From assembly GCA_963782345.1 (NCBI GenBank), contig CAWAJF010000007.1:1-64000 (forward strand): a DNA stretch of 64,000 nucleotides, read 5' to 3'. Of this stretch, positions 25,110 through 32,649 are shown one piece after another (position 1 is the stretch's first letter; every line of letters begins with the position of its first letter). Made by a program: the position numbers and the translations under genes. Source of the DNA: DASUPK01 sp963782345 (GTDB lineage Bacteria > Actinomycetota > Thermoleophilia > Solirubrobacterales > 70-9). Under the pieces are notes generated by a model. That model searched no databases, was not told the origin of the DNA, and worked only from the letters and a program-made list of their open reading frames with translations.

Positions 25110-25889
25110 ATGTCTGGGCGCTCATCTCGGCCGGCCGGCGCGATTGCGATCGCGGCGATCGCGGGTCTCGGTCTCGTCGGATGCGGCGGGGCATCGGCGT
25201 CGACGCCCCAACAGGTCGCCGACCAGCTCGCGCGGACCGACTCGGCGCTGCGCGCGGCGATCGACGGCTGGCGGGCCGGGGAGGACCCGCCTTCAAGCCA
25301 GCCTCCACAGGAGGTCCTCGATCAGGCCGAGGCCCTCCAGGCCGACGCCCACTACCTCGCCGTGCACCCGAACCTGACCGCGCGGGTGATGCCGCTCCTG
25401 CCCGGGGCGCTCGCGGCCCAGCTGCGGCGGTTGACCGCGGCACACCGCGACCTGCTCCGGCTCTCGCGCGGCGCCCGGCTTCGGAAGCTGAAGGTGGGCG
25501 TTCCGCCGCCGCTGTCCGACCTCCTCTCCTTCTACCGCGAAGCCCAGGCGAAGTACGGCATCGACTGGAACTACCTCGCCGCGATCCACCTGGTGGAGAC
25601 GAAGTTCGGCCGGGTGAAGTCGGACAGCGTCGCCGGGGCGAAGGGACCGATGCAGTTCATCCCGTCGACCTGGGCGATCTACGGCAACGGTGGCGACATC
25701 CGCGACCCACACGACGCGATCCTCGCCGCCGCGAGCCTGCTGCGGCACAACGGCGCTCCGCGGAGCTACGCGCGGGCGCTGCGCTCCTATAACGACTCAG
25801 GCCTCTACGTCGACGCAATCATCCGCTACGCCCGGGAGATCGCGGCGAATCCCTACGGGCTCTACTACCTCTACTCCTGGCGGCCGTAG
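25110..25889 (+). CDS. MltB-like lytic transglycosylase lipoprotein
   Basis: 259 aa. Lipoprotein signal with lipobox LVGC (Cys at about 25), a helical linker, and a lytic transglycosylase domain. Catalytic Glu in HLVETKFGRV, with the GPMQFIPSTWAIYG and LRSYNDSG motifs of the GH103/MltB group. It cleaves glycan strands to 1,6-anhydro-muropeptides. The ATG at 25110 places the signal correctly; a GTG at 25086 is the alternative. Divergent from the RodZ-like gene (38-nt gap), hinting at linked envelope functions. Confidence 0.87.
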   Translation: MSGRSSRPAGAIAIAAIAGLGLVGCGGASASTPQQVADQLARTDSALRAAIDGWRAGEDPPSSQPPQEVLDQAEALQADAHYLAVHPNLTARVMPLLPGALAAQLRRLTAAHRDLLRLSRGARLRKLKVGVPPPLSDLLSFYREAQAKYGIDWNYLAAIHLVETKFGRVKSDSVAGAKGPMQFIPSTWAIYGNGGDIRDPHDAILAAASLLRHNGAPRSYARALRSYNDSGLYVDAIIRYAREIAANPYGLYYLYSWRP

Positions 25890-25892
25890 CCG

Positions 25893-26225
25893 CTAGCCGG
25901 TCTCGGCCGCGAGGGCGAACGGGCTGCCCTCGGAATCCCGGCAGATCGCCCACCGCTCACCCGGATGGATCACCGAGCCGCCGAGATCCTGCACGCGCTG
26001 CAAGCTGGCGGGAAGGTCGCCGACCGTGAAGTAGGGGAGGGAGGCGGTATCGCCGGGCCCGGGTCCGCGCTCGTGCACACCGAGGCGGAGAGCCGGATCG
26101 TCGCTCTCCCAGCCCTGCCCGGCATCGCTGGGCCGCGGATCGAGCTCTGCCCCGAGCACTCCGTTCCAGAATCGGAGGGCACGCTCGGGGTCGTCGGCGG
26201 GGAACTCGATCAGGGGGGCGGACAT
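25893..26225 (-). CDS. VOC/glyoxalase-fold protein
   Basis: 110-aa single-domain vicinal oxygen chelate protein (starts MSAPLIEFPADDPERALRFW; ends RDSEGSPFALAAE, the usual VOC signature). Substrate unknown; the fold covers glyoxalases, dioxygenases and resistance proteins. Start at 26225, which begins the first beta strand; GATACT lies 7 nt upstream as a weak leaderless -10. Ends 3 nt from the transglycosylase stop. Confidence 0.85.
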   Translation of the reverse strand: MSAPLIEFPADDPERALRFWNGVLGAELDPRPSDAGQGWESDDPALRLGVHERGPGPGDTASLPYFTVGDLPASLQRVQDLGGSVIHPGERWAICRDSEGSPFALAAETG

Positions 26226-26260
26226 GTCAATCAGTATCGGGCATCGGCCGCCGCGCACGG

Positions 26261-27118
26261 CTATCGCCTCCGGGTGGCCTCTCGCCACAGGCGACGGGTG
26301 AGCTGAACGTCCTCCTTGGAGGGCGCGTGCCCGTCCTTGCCGGGCCCCTCGAAGACGGCCGGCACGTCCTGGATGCGCGGCTCGCCGAGGAACGCCCGAA
26401 TGCCCTTGCGGCCGATCTCGCCCTGGCCGATCGCGGTGTGGCGGTCCCGGTTCGAGCCGCGCTTGTCGCGCGAGTCGTTCACGTGCAGCAGCTTGAGCTG
26501 CTTCAGGCCGACCTTGGCGTCGATCTCGTCGACGAGGTCCGACATTCGCTCAGGCGTACTGAGGTCGTAGCCGGTCGCGTGGAGGTGACAGGAGTCGATG
26601 CAGAGGCCGAGTCGCTTCGGGCCTCCGGTTGCCTCGATCAGCTCGGCGGTCTCGTCGAAGTCGCGGCCGAGCAGCTGCGGGGACCCGGCGGTGTTCTCGT
26701 AGATGATCGGGCACCTCTCCGATTGAGCGAGCGCCTCCTTGATCAGGCCGATGGCGCGCTTCCGCGCGTTGGTCCTCGTGTCGTCCTTCAGCGCGCCCGG
26801 GTGGACGACGACGCCGAGCGCGCCGATTCCGTCGCCGACGCGCAGCGCGTGGGTCAGGGAGGCGAGCGACTTCCTGCGCATCTCCCGGTCCTTCGCCGCC
26901 GGGTTGATCAGGTAGATCATGTGGATCGCGACGACCTGGACGCGAGAGGGCTCCATCGCCTCGCGGAAGGCGGCGAAGTCGTCGTCGCTGTAGCGGGTGG
27001 GCCGCCACATCCTCGGGCTCTGGTTGAAGATCTGGATCGCGTCGCAGGTCCGCTCCTCCGCTCGCTCGATCGCCCGGAGCAACCCACCCCCTGTGGAAAC
27101 ATGGGCGCCGATCAGCAT
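26261..27118 (-). CDS. nfo: Deoxyribonuclease IV (AP endonuclease)
   Basis: 285-aa Xylose-isomerase-like TIM barrel of endonuclease IV, which cuts 5' to abasic sites. N-terminus MLIGAHVSTGGGL; metal ligands are visible in YENTAG, CIDSCHLHATGYD, LLHVNDSRDKRGSNRDRH and the Glu of FEGPGKDG. The only plausible start, the ATG at 27118, shares a CATG palindrome with the divergent gltX ATG at 27117, so there is no intergenic space. Confidence 0.95.
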   Translation of the reverse strand: MLIGAHVSTGGGLLRAIERAEERTCDAIQIFNQSPRMWRPTRYSDDDFAAFREAMEPSRVQVVAIHMIYLINPAAKDREMRRKSLASLTHALRVGDGIGALGVVVHPGALKDDTRTNARKRAIGLIKEALAQSERCPIIYENTAGSPQLLGRDFDETAELIEATGGPKRLGLCIDSCHLHATGYDLSTPERMSDLVDEIDAKVGLKQLKLLHVNDSRDKRGSNRDRHTAIGQGEIGRKGIRAFLGEPRIQDVPAVFEGPGKDGHAPSKEDVQLTRRLWREATRRR

Positions 27119-28526
27119 GGTGCGCTCAGATAAAGCCTCAGATCCATCAGTCGCAGTTCGAGTCCGCTTCGCCCCGTCGCCGACGGGCGCTCTCCACATC
27201 GGGGGAGCGAGGACGGCACTGTACAACTGGCTCTACGCGCGCGGCCGGGGTGGAGCCCTGGTGCTGCGGATCGAGGACACCGACCGCGAGCGCTCCACCC
27301 CCGAGAACGTCGAGCAGATCCTCGACGCCATGGGCTGGCTGGAGCTCAATTGGGATGAGGGTCCCCTGAGCCAGACCGAGCGGGCCGACCGGCACCGGGA
27401 GGCGCTCGAGCGACTGATCCAGGCGGGCGTGGCCTATCGCGATCACGCCACCGGCGAGGACGTGGCCGCCTGGAAGAAGGAGCACGGCAACCGCGGCTAC
27501 CGCGGCACTCCGAGCGAGGACCCGGGGGGGGCCGTGCGGCTCAAGGTGCCCGACGAGGGCGACACCGTCGTCGCCGATGAGGTCCGCGGGGAGGTGCGCT
27601 TCCCGAATCAGAGCTCCGACGACTTCGTCATCGCCAGGGGCGATGGATCGGTCCTCTACAACTTCGCCGTCGCGGTGGACGACGTCGACATGGGCATCAC
27701 GCACGTGATCCGCGGCGACGACCACCTCTCCAACACCCCCAAGCAGCTGCTCGTAATGGAGGCGCTGGGGAAGACGCCACCGCGCTACGCCCATCTGCCG
27801 CTGCTGCACGGCCCCGACGGCAAGAAGCTCTCCAAGCGGCACGGCGCCGCCAGCGTGCAGGAGCTTCGCGACGCGGGTTACCTGCCCGCCGCCGTGCGCA
27901 ACTACCTGGCCCTGCTCGGCTGGGGCACTGAGGACGACACGACGATCATGAGCACCGAGGAGCTGATCGAGCGGTTCGACGTCGCCGACGTCGGCCGGGC
28001 GAGCGCGATCTTCGACGAGCAGAAGCTCCGCTGGCTGAACGGCCGCTTCATGCGCGAGATGGACCTCGACGCCTACACGGATGCCGTCGCGCGCCATCTC
28101 GGCCGCCAGCCCGACGAGCGCCTCTGCGCCGCCTGCGAGATCGCGCAGGAGAAGGCTCAGACCCTCGAGGAGGTCTGGCCCCTGATCGGCTTCCTCTTCG
28201 AGGAGCCGGAAACGGACGAGAAGGCCTGGAAGAAGGTGATGAAGGACGGCGCGCTGCCGCTGCTCGGCGATGCGCTCGATGCGCTCCGCGCCACCGAGCC
28301 GTTCGAGCCGGCGGAGCTCGAGAGCTCGCTGGGCCGGATCCTCGCCGAACGCGGCGTGAAGCCGGGGAAGCTCTATCAGCCGATCAGGGTGGCGATCACG
28401 GGCACCTCGGTCTCACCGGGGATCTTCGAGTCGCTGGCCGTTCTCGGCAAGGAGCGCTCGGTGGAGCGGATGCAGCGCGCCATTCAGCGGCTTTCCACGG
28501 ATGGTGAGGACAGAAGTACTGGGTAG
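27117..28526 (+). CDS. gltX: Glutamate-tRNA ligase
   Basis: 469-aa class I synthetase. HIGH-type motif in FAPSPTGALHIGGARTALYN, KMSKS-type motif KKLSKRHGA, and the C-terminal anticodon domain. Whether it is discriminating or also charges tRNA-Gln cannot be read by eye, but gatCAB in this window implies an indirect Gln/Asn route with a non-discriminating enzyme. Start ATG 27117 or the adjacent GTG 27120; both overlap or abut the divergent nfo start. Confidence 0.95.
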   Translation: MVRSDKASDPSVAVRVRFAPSPTGALHIGGARTALYNWLYARGRGGALVLRIEDTDRERSTPENVEQILDAMGWLELNWDEGPLSQTERADRHREALERLIQAGVAYRDHATGEDVAAWKKEHGNRGYRGTPSEDPGGAVRLKVPDEGDTVVADEVRGEVRFPNQSSDDFVIARGDGSVLYNFAVAVDDVDMGITHVIRGDDHLSNTPKQLLVMEALGKTPPRYAHLPLLHGPDGKKLSKRHGAASVQELRDAGYLPAAVRNYLALLGWGTEDDTTIMSTEELIERFDVADVGRASAIFDEQKLRWLNGRFMREMDLDAYTDAVARHLGRQPDERLCAACEIAQEKAQTLEEVWPLIGFLFEEPETDEKAWKKVMKDGALPLLGDALDALRATEPFEPAELESSLGRILAERGVKPGKLYQPIRVAITGTSVSPGIFESLAVLGKERSVERMQRAIQRLSTDGEDRSTG

Positions 28527-28575
28527 ATCAACGAATGGGCTAAACAATCGGTAAACCGGTGCCGATGAGTAGCCC

Positions 28576-29631
28576 ATGGCAACCGCAGCCCCACGCACGC
28601 GCGGCACTCAGAGCGGAACACGCGGCGAGGGTCGCGGCCGCGTTCTCGCCGCCGCCTTCGACGAGGCCGAGCGCCAGCCGGCGCTGCAGGAGGGCCGTGA
28701 GCAGGCGATCGAGCATGTGAACCGCGGCGCTCCGCCGCATGAGATCGCCGCCGTCGTCGAGGCCGATGTGGGCCTCACCTCCGCGATCGTGCGCGCCGCC
28801 GGCCAGATCCAGGGCGCCGGCCGAATCCACAGCGTCACCGGCGGCGTCGAGCGACTCGGCGCGGGGGCGGTCGAGGCGATCCTGCGCTCCGCGCCCTCCT
28901 ACGACATCTTCAACGGGAACGGGCGTCTCGCCCTGGCCCCGGATCGCTTCCGCCTCCACGCCCTTGCGGTGCAGCGGGCGGCCGATCGGATCGCCGAGAT
29001 GAGCGGGATCGGCGACCGCGACGAGCTGGCCCTGGCGGCGATCCTTCACGACATCGGCCGGCCGGTCCTGGCGCGCCTGCATCCGGGCTACGCCGAGCGA
29101 TTCGACCGGCGCGGCGCCACGCCGGACGACCGCATCGCCGCGGAGCGTCGCGAGCTCGGCATCGACCACGCCCTCGTCGGCGGGGTCCTCACCCGGCGCT
29201 GGGGTGTCCACGCCCGGGTCGCCGAGGCGATCGAGCGCCATCACACCCGTCAGGTAGAGGGCATGGCCGCCGTGATCCGCGTTGCGGACATGGTCGCCGC
29301 CCACGTCGAGGACTGTCCCGTCAGCACCCAGGACCTCGTCGAGGCCGCGGAGAACTGCGGCATGGACGAGCACGCGGTGCGGATGGTCCTCTACGAGCTT
29401 CCCCAGGGCAAGGGGTCACGTCGACGGGCCACGGGCCCGTGTCCGCTCTCCTCGCGAGAGCTGGACGTCCTCAGGCATCTCGCCGAGGGCAAGGTCTACA
29501 AGCAGATCGCGGTCGAGCTGAATCTCTCGGCGAGCACAGTCCGCAGCCACCTGCACAACGTGTACGGCAAGCTCGGCGCCCTGGACCGCGCGCAAGCGGT
29601 CCTCATGGCGACCGAGCAAGGCTGGATTTAG
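28576..29631 (+). CDS. HDOD/HD-domain protein fused to a LuxR-type HTH
   Basis: 351 aa. N-terminal HDOD-like helical region (about 25-125), then an HD domain retaining His128, His158-Asp159 (LHDIGRP), His198, His222 and Asp238, then a C-terminal GerE/LuxR HTH (about 288-351, LSSRELDVLRHLAEGKVYKQIA). The complete HD ligand set suggests real phosphohydrolase or c-di-GMP-related activity rather than only a scaffold. Joined to the HTH, it could be a one-component regulator. Targets are unknown. A CGGTAAACCG palindrome lies upstream at about 28548. Confidence 0.85.
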   Translation: MATAAPRTRGTQSGTRGEGRGRVLAAAFDEAERQPALQEGREQAIEHVNRGAPPHEIAAVVEADVGLTSAIVRAAGQIQGAGRIHSVTGGVERLGAGAVEAILRSAPSYDIFNGNGRLALAPDRFRLHALAVQRAADRIAEMSGIGDRDELALAAILHDIGRPVLARLHPGYAERFDRRGATPDDRIAAERRELGIDHALVGGVLTRRWGVHARVAEAIERHHTRQVEGMAAVIRVADMVAAHVEDCPVSTQDLVEAAENCGMDEHAVRMVLYELPQGKGSRRRATGPCPLSSRELDVLRHLAEGKVYKQIAVELNLSASTVRSHLHNVYGKLGALDRAQAVLMATEQGWI

Positions 29632-30028
29632 AGGCTCCGCCTCTTGCGCCGGTCCGCCCCCAGCCGGTGGGGGCGGACCGGCGCAAGGCGATCAAGAGAG
29701 CAGCGATCGCCATTCCGATCGCGTCGATCCCGACGTCCCGCGGCGTTCCCGTGCGGCCGTGCACGAAGGTCTGGTGGAGCTCGTCGGTGCAGGCGTAGAC
29801 GAACGAGATGCCCACGGCCCAGAGCACCGGCCCCCGCGCCACGCCTCGCAGCGCCCACCACCACGCTGCGGTGAGCAGCGCGTACCCCGTGATGTGCCCG
29901 AGCTTGCGGAACACGATCACCCACCAGGCGTGGTGGCCGGCCGCGGGCTGCGCCGAGAACCAGAAGATCACGCCCATCAGGGCGAGCGGCGCGAGGACGC
30001 GCAGGAGGGCGCGGTTGCGGCGATTCAC
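29603..30028 (-). CDS. VanZ-like membrane protein
   Basis: 141 aa, about four membrane helices. The VanZ motif region DELHQTFVHGRTGTPRDVGIDAIG is present. VanZ proteins give low-level teicoplanin resistance in some operons, but the role of chromosomal homologues is unclear. GTG start at 30028, 33 nt from the divergent Rrf2 gene. Its 3' end overlaps the convergent HDOD gene by 29 nt and carries a 19-bp perfect inverted repeat. Confidence 0.8.
   Translation of the reverse strand: MNRRNRALLRVLAPLALMGVIFWFSAQPAAGHHAWWVIVFRKLGHITGYALLTAAWWWALRGVARGPVLWAVGISFVYACTDELHQTFVHGRTGTPRDVGIDAIGMAIAALLIALRRSAPTGWGRTGARGGASKSSLARSP
29643..29687. repeat. 19-bp perfect inverted repeat with 7-nt loop
   Basis: Arms 29643-29661 and 29669-29687 (CTTGCGCCGGTCCGCCCCC and its complement), loop AGCCGGT. 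It lies within the 3' end of the VanZ-like frame, just past the HDOD-gene stop. There is no T-tract on either strand, so it is not a textbook intrinsic terminator, though it could stop convergent transcription or protect 3' ends. Confidence 0.8.
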
Positions 30029-30061
30029 CGGAACGCCGCCCGGCCCGCTAAAAGGGTTGTC

Positions 30062-30460
30062 GTGATCTCCGTCACCTCGAAGTCACGTTACGCGGTGGTT
30101 GCGCTGGCGGAGCTGGCGCGAGCGGGCGAGGACCCGACGCCGATCGGCCAGGTCGCCGAGCGCCGCGGCATCCCGGTCCAGTTCCTCGAGCAGCTCTTCT
30201 CGACGCTCCGCCGCGCCGGGATCCTGGTCAGCCACCGCGGCGCCAAGGGCGGCTACACGCTCGCCAAGCCGGCCGATCAGATCAACGTGCTGGAGGTCGT
30301 TCAGGCACTTGACGGCGTCGTCGGCCAGGAGGGCAAGGAGGCCGGGGGGATCTGGGAGGAGGGGGTGGAGGCGCTGCGAGCGACCTTCCGCTCCGCAACC
30401 ATCGCCGACATCTCCCGCCGCGAGGCCGAGGAGGCCGGCGCGGGGATGTACCACATCTAG
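30062..30460 (+). CDS. Rrf2-family regulator without cysteines (CymR-like)
   Basis: 132 aa. Winged HTH (about 1-60, TSKSRYAVVALAELAR; GQVAERRGIPVQFLEQLF is the recognition region) and a dimerisation helix. It contains no Cys, so it cannot hold the Fe-S cluster of IscR or NsrR. CymR of Bacillus is the cluster-free Rrf2 member that controls cysteine metabolism together with CysK; cysK and cysE follow directly here. GTG start; TAAAAG, one mismatch from TANNNT, lies 7 nt upstream. Confidence 0.85.
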   Translation: MISVTSKSRYAVVALAELARAGEDPTPIGQVAERRGIPVQFLEQLFSTLRRAGILVSHRGAKGGYTLAKPADQINVLEVVQALDGVVGQEGKEAGGIWEEGVEALRATFRSATIADISRREAEEAGAGMYHI

Positions 30461-30503
30461 TCGCCAGCGCCGGCGAATCCCCGGATACCTGACCCGGTTC
30501 CGC

Positions 30504-30509
30504 TAGTTT
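30504..30509 (+). promoter_or_regulatory. Leaderless -10 (TAGTTT) of cysK
   Basis: TANNNT, 6 nt before the cysK ATG, with no Shine-Dalgarno. cysK therefore appears to be transcribed on its own and not from the Rrf2 gene. Confidence 0.6.
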
Positions 30510-30515
30510 TCTCCA

Positions 30516-31469
30516 ATGGCCGGGTCCAACGGGACGACAACCACGCTGCGGGTGGGAGCGGAGAGCTCCGCCGTCGTCGGCAACACGCCGCTCGTCGCGC
30601 TGCCGCGACTCGGCGCCGAGCTGCCCGGCGAGGTGGTCGCCAAGCTCGAGTTCTTCAATCCCGGCGGGTCGGTCAAGGACCGGATCGGCGTGGCCATGAT
30701 CGACGCCGCCGAGCGGGACGGCCTGATCGAGCCGGGACGCTCCGTGATCGTCGAGCCGACCAGCGGCAACACCGGCATCGCGCTGGCCCTGGTCGCGGCG
30801 GCCCGCGACTACCGCCTGATCCTGACGCTGCCGGAGGGGATGAGCCGAGAGCGCACCGCGCTGCTCCGCACCTACGGCGCCGAGGTGCACGAGACGCCCT
30901 CGCTCGGCGGGATGAACGAGGCGGTCGAGCTGGCGGATCGCCTCGCCAAGGAGCACGACGGCTTCATCCCGCAGCAGTTCTCGAACCCGGCCAACCCGGA
31001 GATCCATCGCCGGACCACGGCCGAGGAGATCTGGCGCGACCTCGATGGTCAGGTGGATGCCTTCGTTGCCGGCGTCGGGACGGGCGGCACGATCACGGGG
31101 GTGGGACAGGTCTTGAAGGAGCGCCGTCCCGGCATCCGGATCGTCGGCGTCGAGCCCGCCGCCTCGCCGGTGCTCTCCGGAGGAGCACCCGGGGCACACA
31201 AGATCCAGGGGATCGGCGCCGGCTTCGTCCCCGACGTGCTCGATCGCGAGGTGATCGACGAGATCGTCGGGATCAGCGACGAGGACGCCCTCGACACGGC
31301 TCGCGCATCGGCGCAGCGAGAGGGTCTCCTGATCGGCATCTCGGCCGGCGCGGCGGTGCGAGCGGCGCTCGATCTCGCCGCGCGCGAGGAGATGGCCGGG
31401 AAGCGGATCGTCGTGATCGTCCCCGATTCCGGTGAGCGATACATGTCGCTGCCGTTCTTCGCCCCGTAG
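30516..31469 (+). CDS. cysK: Cysteine synthase A (O-acetylserine sulfhydrylase)
   Basis: 317-aa fold-type II PLP enzyme. PLP Lys in GGSVKDRIG; the PTSGNTGIALALV substrate loop and the GTGGTITGVGQ phosphate-binding loop are intact. It makes cysteine from O-acetylserine and sulfide, and normally complexes with CysE (cysteine synthase complex). With a CymR-like regulator just upstream, it may also act as corepressor, as in Bacillus. Confidence 0.95.
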   Translation: MAGSNGTTTTLRVGAESSAVVGNTPLVALPRLGAELPGEVVAKLEFFNPGGSVKDRIGVAMIDAAERDGLIEPGRSVIVEPTSGNTGIALALVAAARDYRLILTLPEGMSRERTALLRTYGAEVHETPSLGGMNEAVELADRLAKEHDGFIPQQFSNPANPEIHRRTTAEEIWRDLDGQVDAFVAGVGTGGTITGVGQVLKERRPGIRIVGVEPAASPVLSGGAPGAHKIQGIGAGFVPDVLDREVIDEIVGISDEDALDTARASAQREGLLIGISAGAAVRAALDLAAREEMAGKRIVVIVPDSGERYMSLPFFAP

Positions 31470-31518
31470 GCCCCAGGTACCGGCACGTCCTCCGCTTCGC
31501 GTCCGGGCGTGCCAGGTG

Positions 31519-31534
31519 AGGGCGCAATTGCCCT
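31519..31534. promoter_or_regulatory. Palindrome AGGGC-GCAATT-GCCCT upstream of cysE
   Basis: Perfect 5-bp dyad in the cysK-cysE gap, 20 nt upstream of the cysE -10 and so overlapping the expected -35 position. Candidate operator for the adjacent Rrf2-family regulator. No equal copy was found before cysK, so the assignment is weak. Confidence 0.35.
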
Positions 31535-31554
31535 GGCAACCCTGAATCGGCGTC

Positions 31555-31560
31555 TAGTCT
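31555..31560 (+). promoter_or_regulatory. Leaderless -10 (TAGTCT) of cysE
   Basis: TANNNT, 7 nt before the cysE GTG at 31568; no Shine-Dalgarno. Confidence 0.6.
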
Positions 31561-31567
31561 GTGGGGC

Positions 31568-32305
31568 GTGCTTGGACTAGGAACGCTCCGGCGCGTGCTC
31601 AAGGAGGTGACGGCGGACGTCGCCTCCGCTCGCGAGCGCGATCCCGCCGCTCGTGGGATCGGCACGCTCGAGATCCTCACCGGATGGGCCGGGGTGCAGG
31701 CCCTGCTCGCGCACCGGGTCGCGCACGCGCTCTGGGATGCCGAGGTGCCCCTCGTCCCGCGGACGATCGCGTACACCAGCCGCGCCATCACCGGCATCGA
31801 GATCCATCCCGCCGCGAGGATCGGCGAGGACTTCTTCATCGACCACGGGTCCGGCGTGGTGGTCGGGGAGACCGCCGAGATCGGCGACCGGGTGACCCTC
31901 TACCAGGGCGTCACCCTGGGCGGCACCGGGTTCGCCCGCGGCAAGCGGCACCCGACCCTCGACGACGACGTCACCGTCGGCTCGGGGGCCAAGCTGCTCG
32001 GGCCGGTGACGGTCGGGCGCAATGCCAAGGTCGGCGCCAACACCGTGGTGATCGAGGACGTGCCGCCGCAGACCACCGTGGTCGGAAACCCGGGGCATCC
32101 GGTCCGCGTCGAGGGCCGCCCGGTCGAGGGACCGGACACCGACTGGATCCATCTGCCCGATCCGATCGCGGAGGCGATGAAGGAGCTCTCGGATCGGATC
32201 GCCCGGCTGGAGCGGCGCTTGGCGGACGCCACCGGTGAGGAGGCAGGGCCCGCTGACGTCACCGAGCTCCGGCCGAAGAAGGGCCCCACCTCCGCCGGCG
32301 GATAG
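31568..32305 (+). CDS. cysE: Serine O-acetyltransferase
   Basis: 245 aa. It acetylates serine with acetyl-CoA. A short N-terminal helical domain is followed by left-handed beta-helix hexapeptide repeats (IHPAARIGEDFFIDHGSG, VVVGETAEIGDRVTLYQGV). The C-terminus runs past the repeats with an acidic and Lys-rich tail and does not end in the classical Ile that docks CysK, so complex formation is uncertain. Encoded 98 nt after cysK with its own promoter. Confidence 0.94.
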   Translation: MLGLGTLRRVLKEVTADVASARERDPAARGIGTLEILTGWAGVQALLAHRVAHALWDAEVPLVPRTIAYTSRAITGIEIHPAARIGEDFFIDHGSGVVVGETAEIGDRVTLYQGVTLGGTGFARGKRHPTLDDDVTVGSGAKLLGPVTVGRNAKVGANTVVIEDVPPQTTVVGNPGHPVRVEGRPVEGPDTDWIHLPDPIAEAMKELSDRIARLERRLADATGEEAGPADVTELRPKKGPTSAGG

Positions 32306-32361
32306 CGGCCTCCACGGCCGCAATAGACCGCGGCCTCCTCGGCCTCTCAGAAAGGATCCGC

Positions 32362-32634
32362 ATGCGTCCCGTCCGTCCAGAAGGACGCCTCGGACACGAG
32401 CGATAACCCGGACTCGGTCGACGTCACAGATGTCTCGGCGAGTGCTGACACCGGCTCGGCGACGGTGACCTTCCACGGCGGCAGCTTCGACGGATCGACC
32501 CTGAAGGTCGACCTCGCCAAGGACGGCGATCAGTGGAAGCTCGACAAGATCACCGACATCCCTACCTTCAACTTCCCCGGGATGGTCCAGGCTTTCGCGG
32601 CGAGACTCCGCCCCGCTGAGCGGGCCGGGGCGGG
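32362..32634 (+). pseudogene. Decayed secreted-protein gene (5' part deleted)
   Basis: The gap of 344 nt between cysE and pcrA holds a remnant. AAAGGA (32351-32356) precedes an ATG at 32362 whose frame (MRPVRPEGRLGHER) stops after 14 codons. In another frame, open from 32327 and lacking a start, coding-like sequence runs SVDVTDVSASAD, ATVTFHGGSFDGSTLKVDL, KDGDQWKLDKITDIP. This looks like the C-terminal half of a DUF4878-like secreted protein. A translation start joined out of frame to a C-terminal domain fits an internal deletion. The open frame continues into pcrA to 32713. Confidence 0.5.
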
Positions 32635-32637
32635 GAC

Positions 32638-32643
32638 TATCCT
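32638..32643 (+). promoter_or_regulatory. Leaderless -10 (TATCCT) of pcrA
   Basis: TANNNT, 6 nt before the pcrA GTG; no Shine-Dalgarno. Confidence 0.55.
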
Positions 32644-32649
32644 CGCCAC

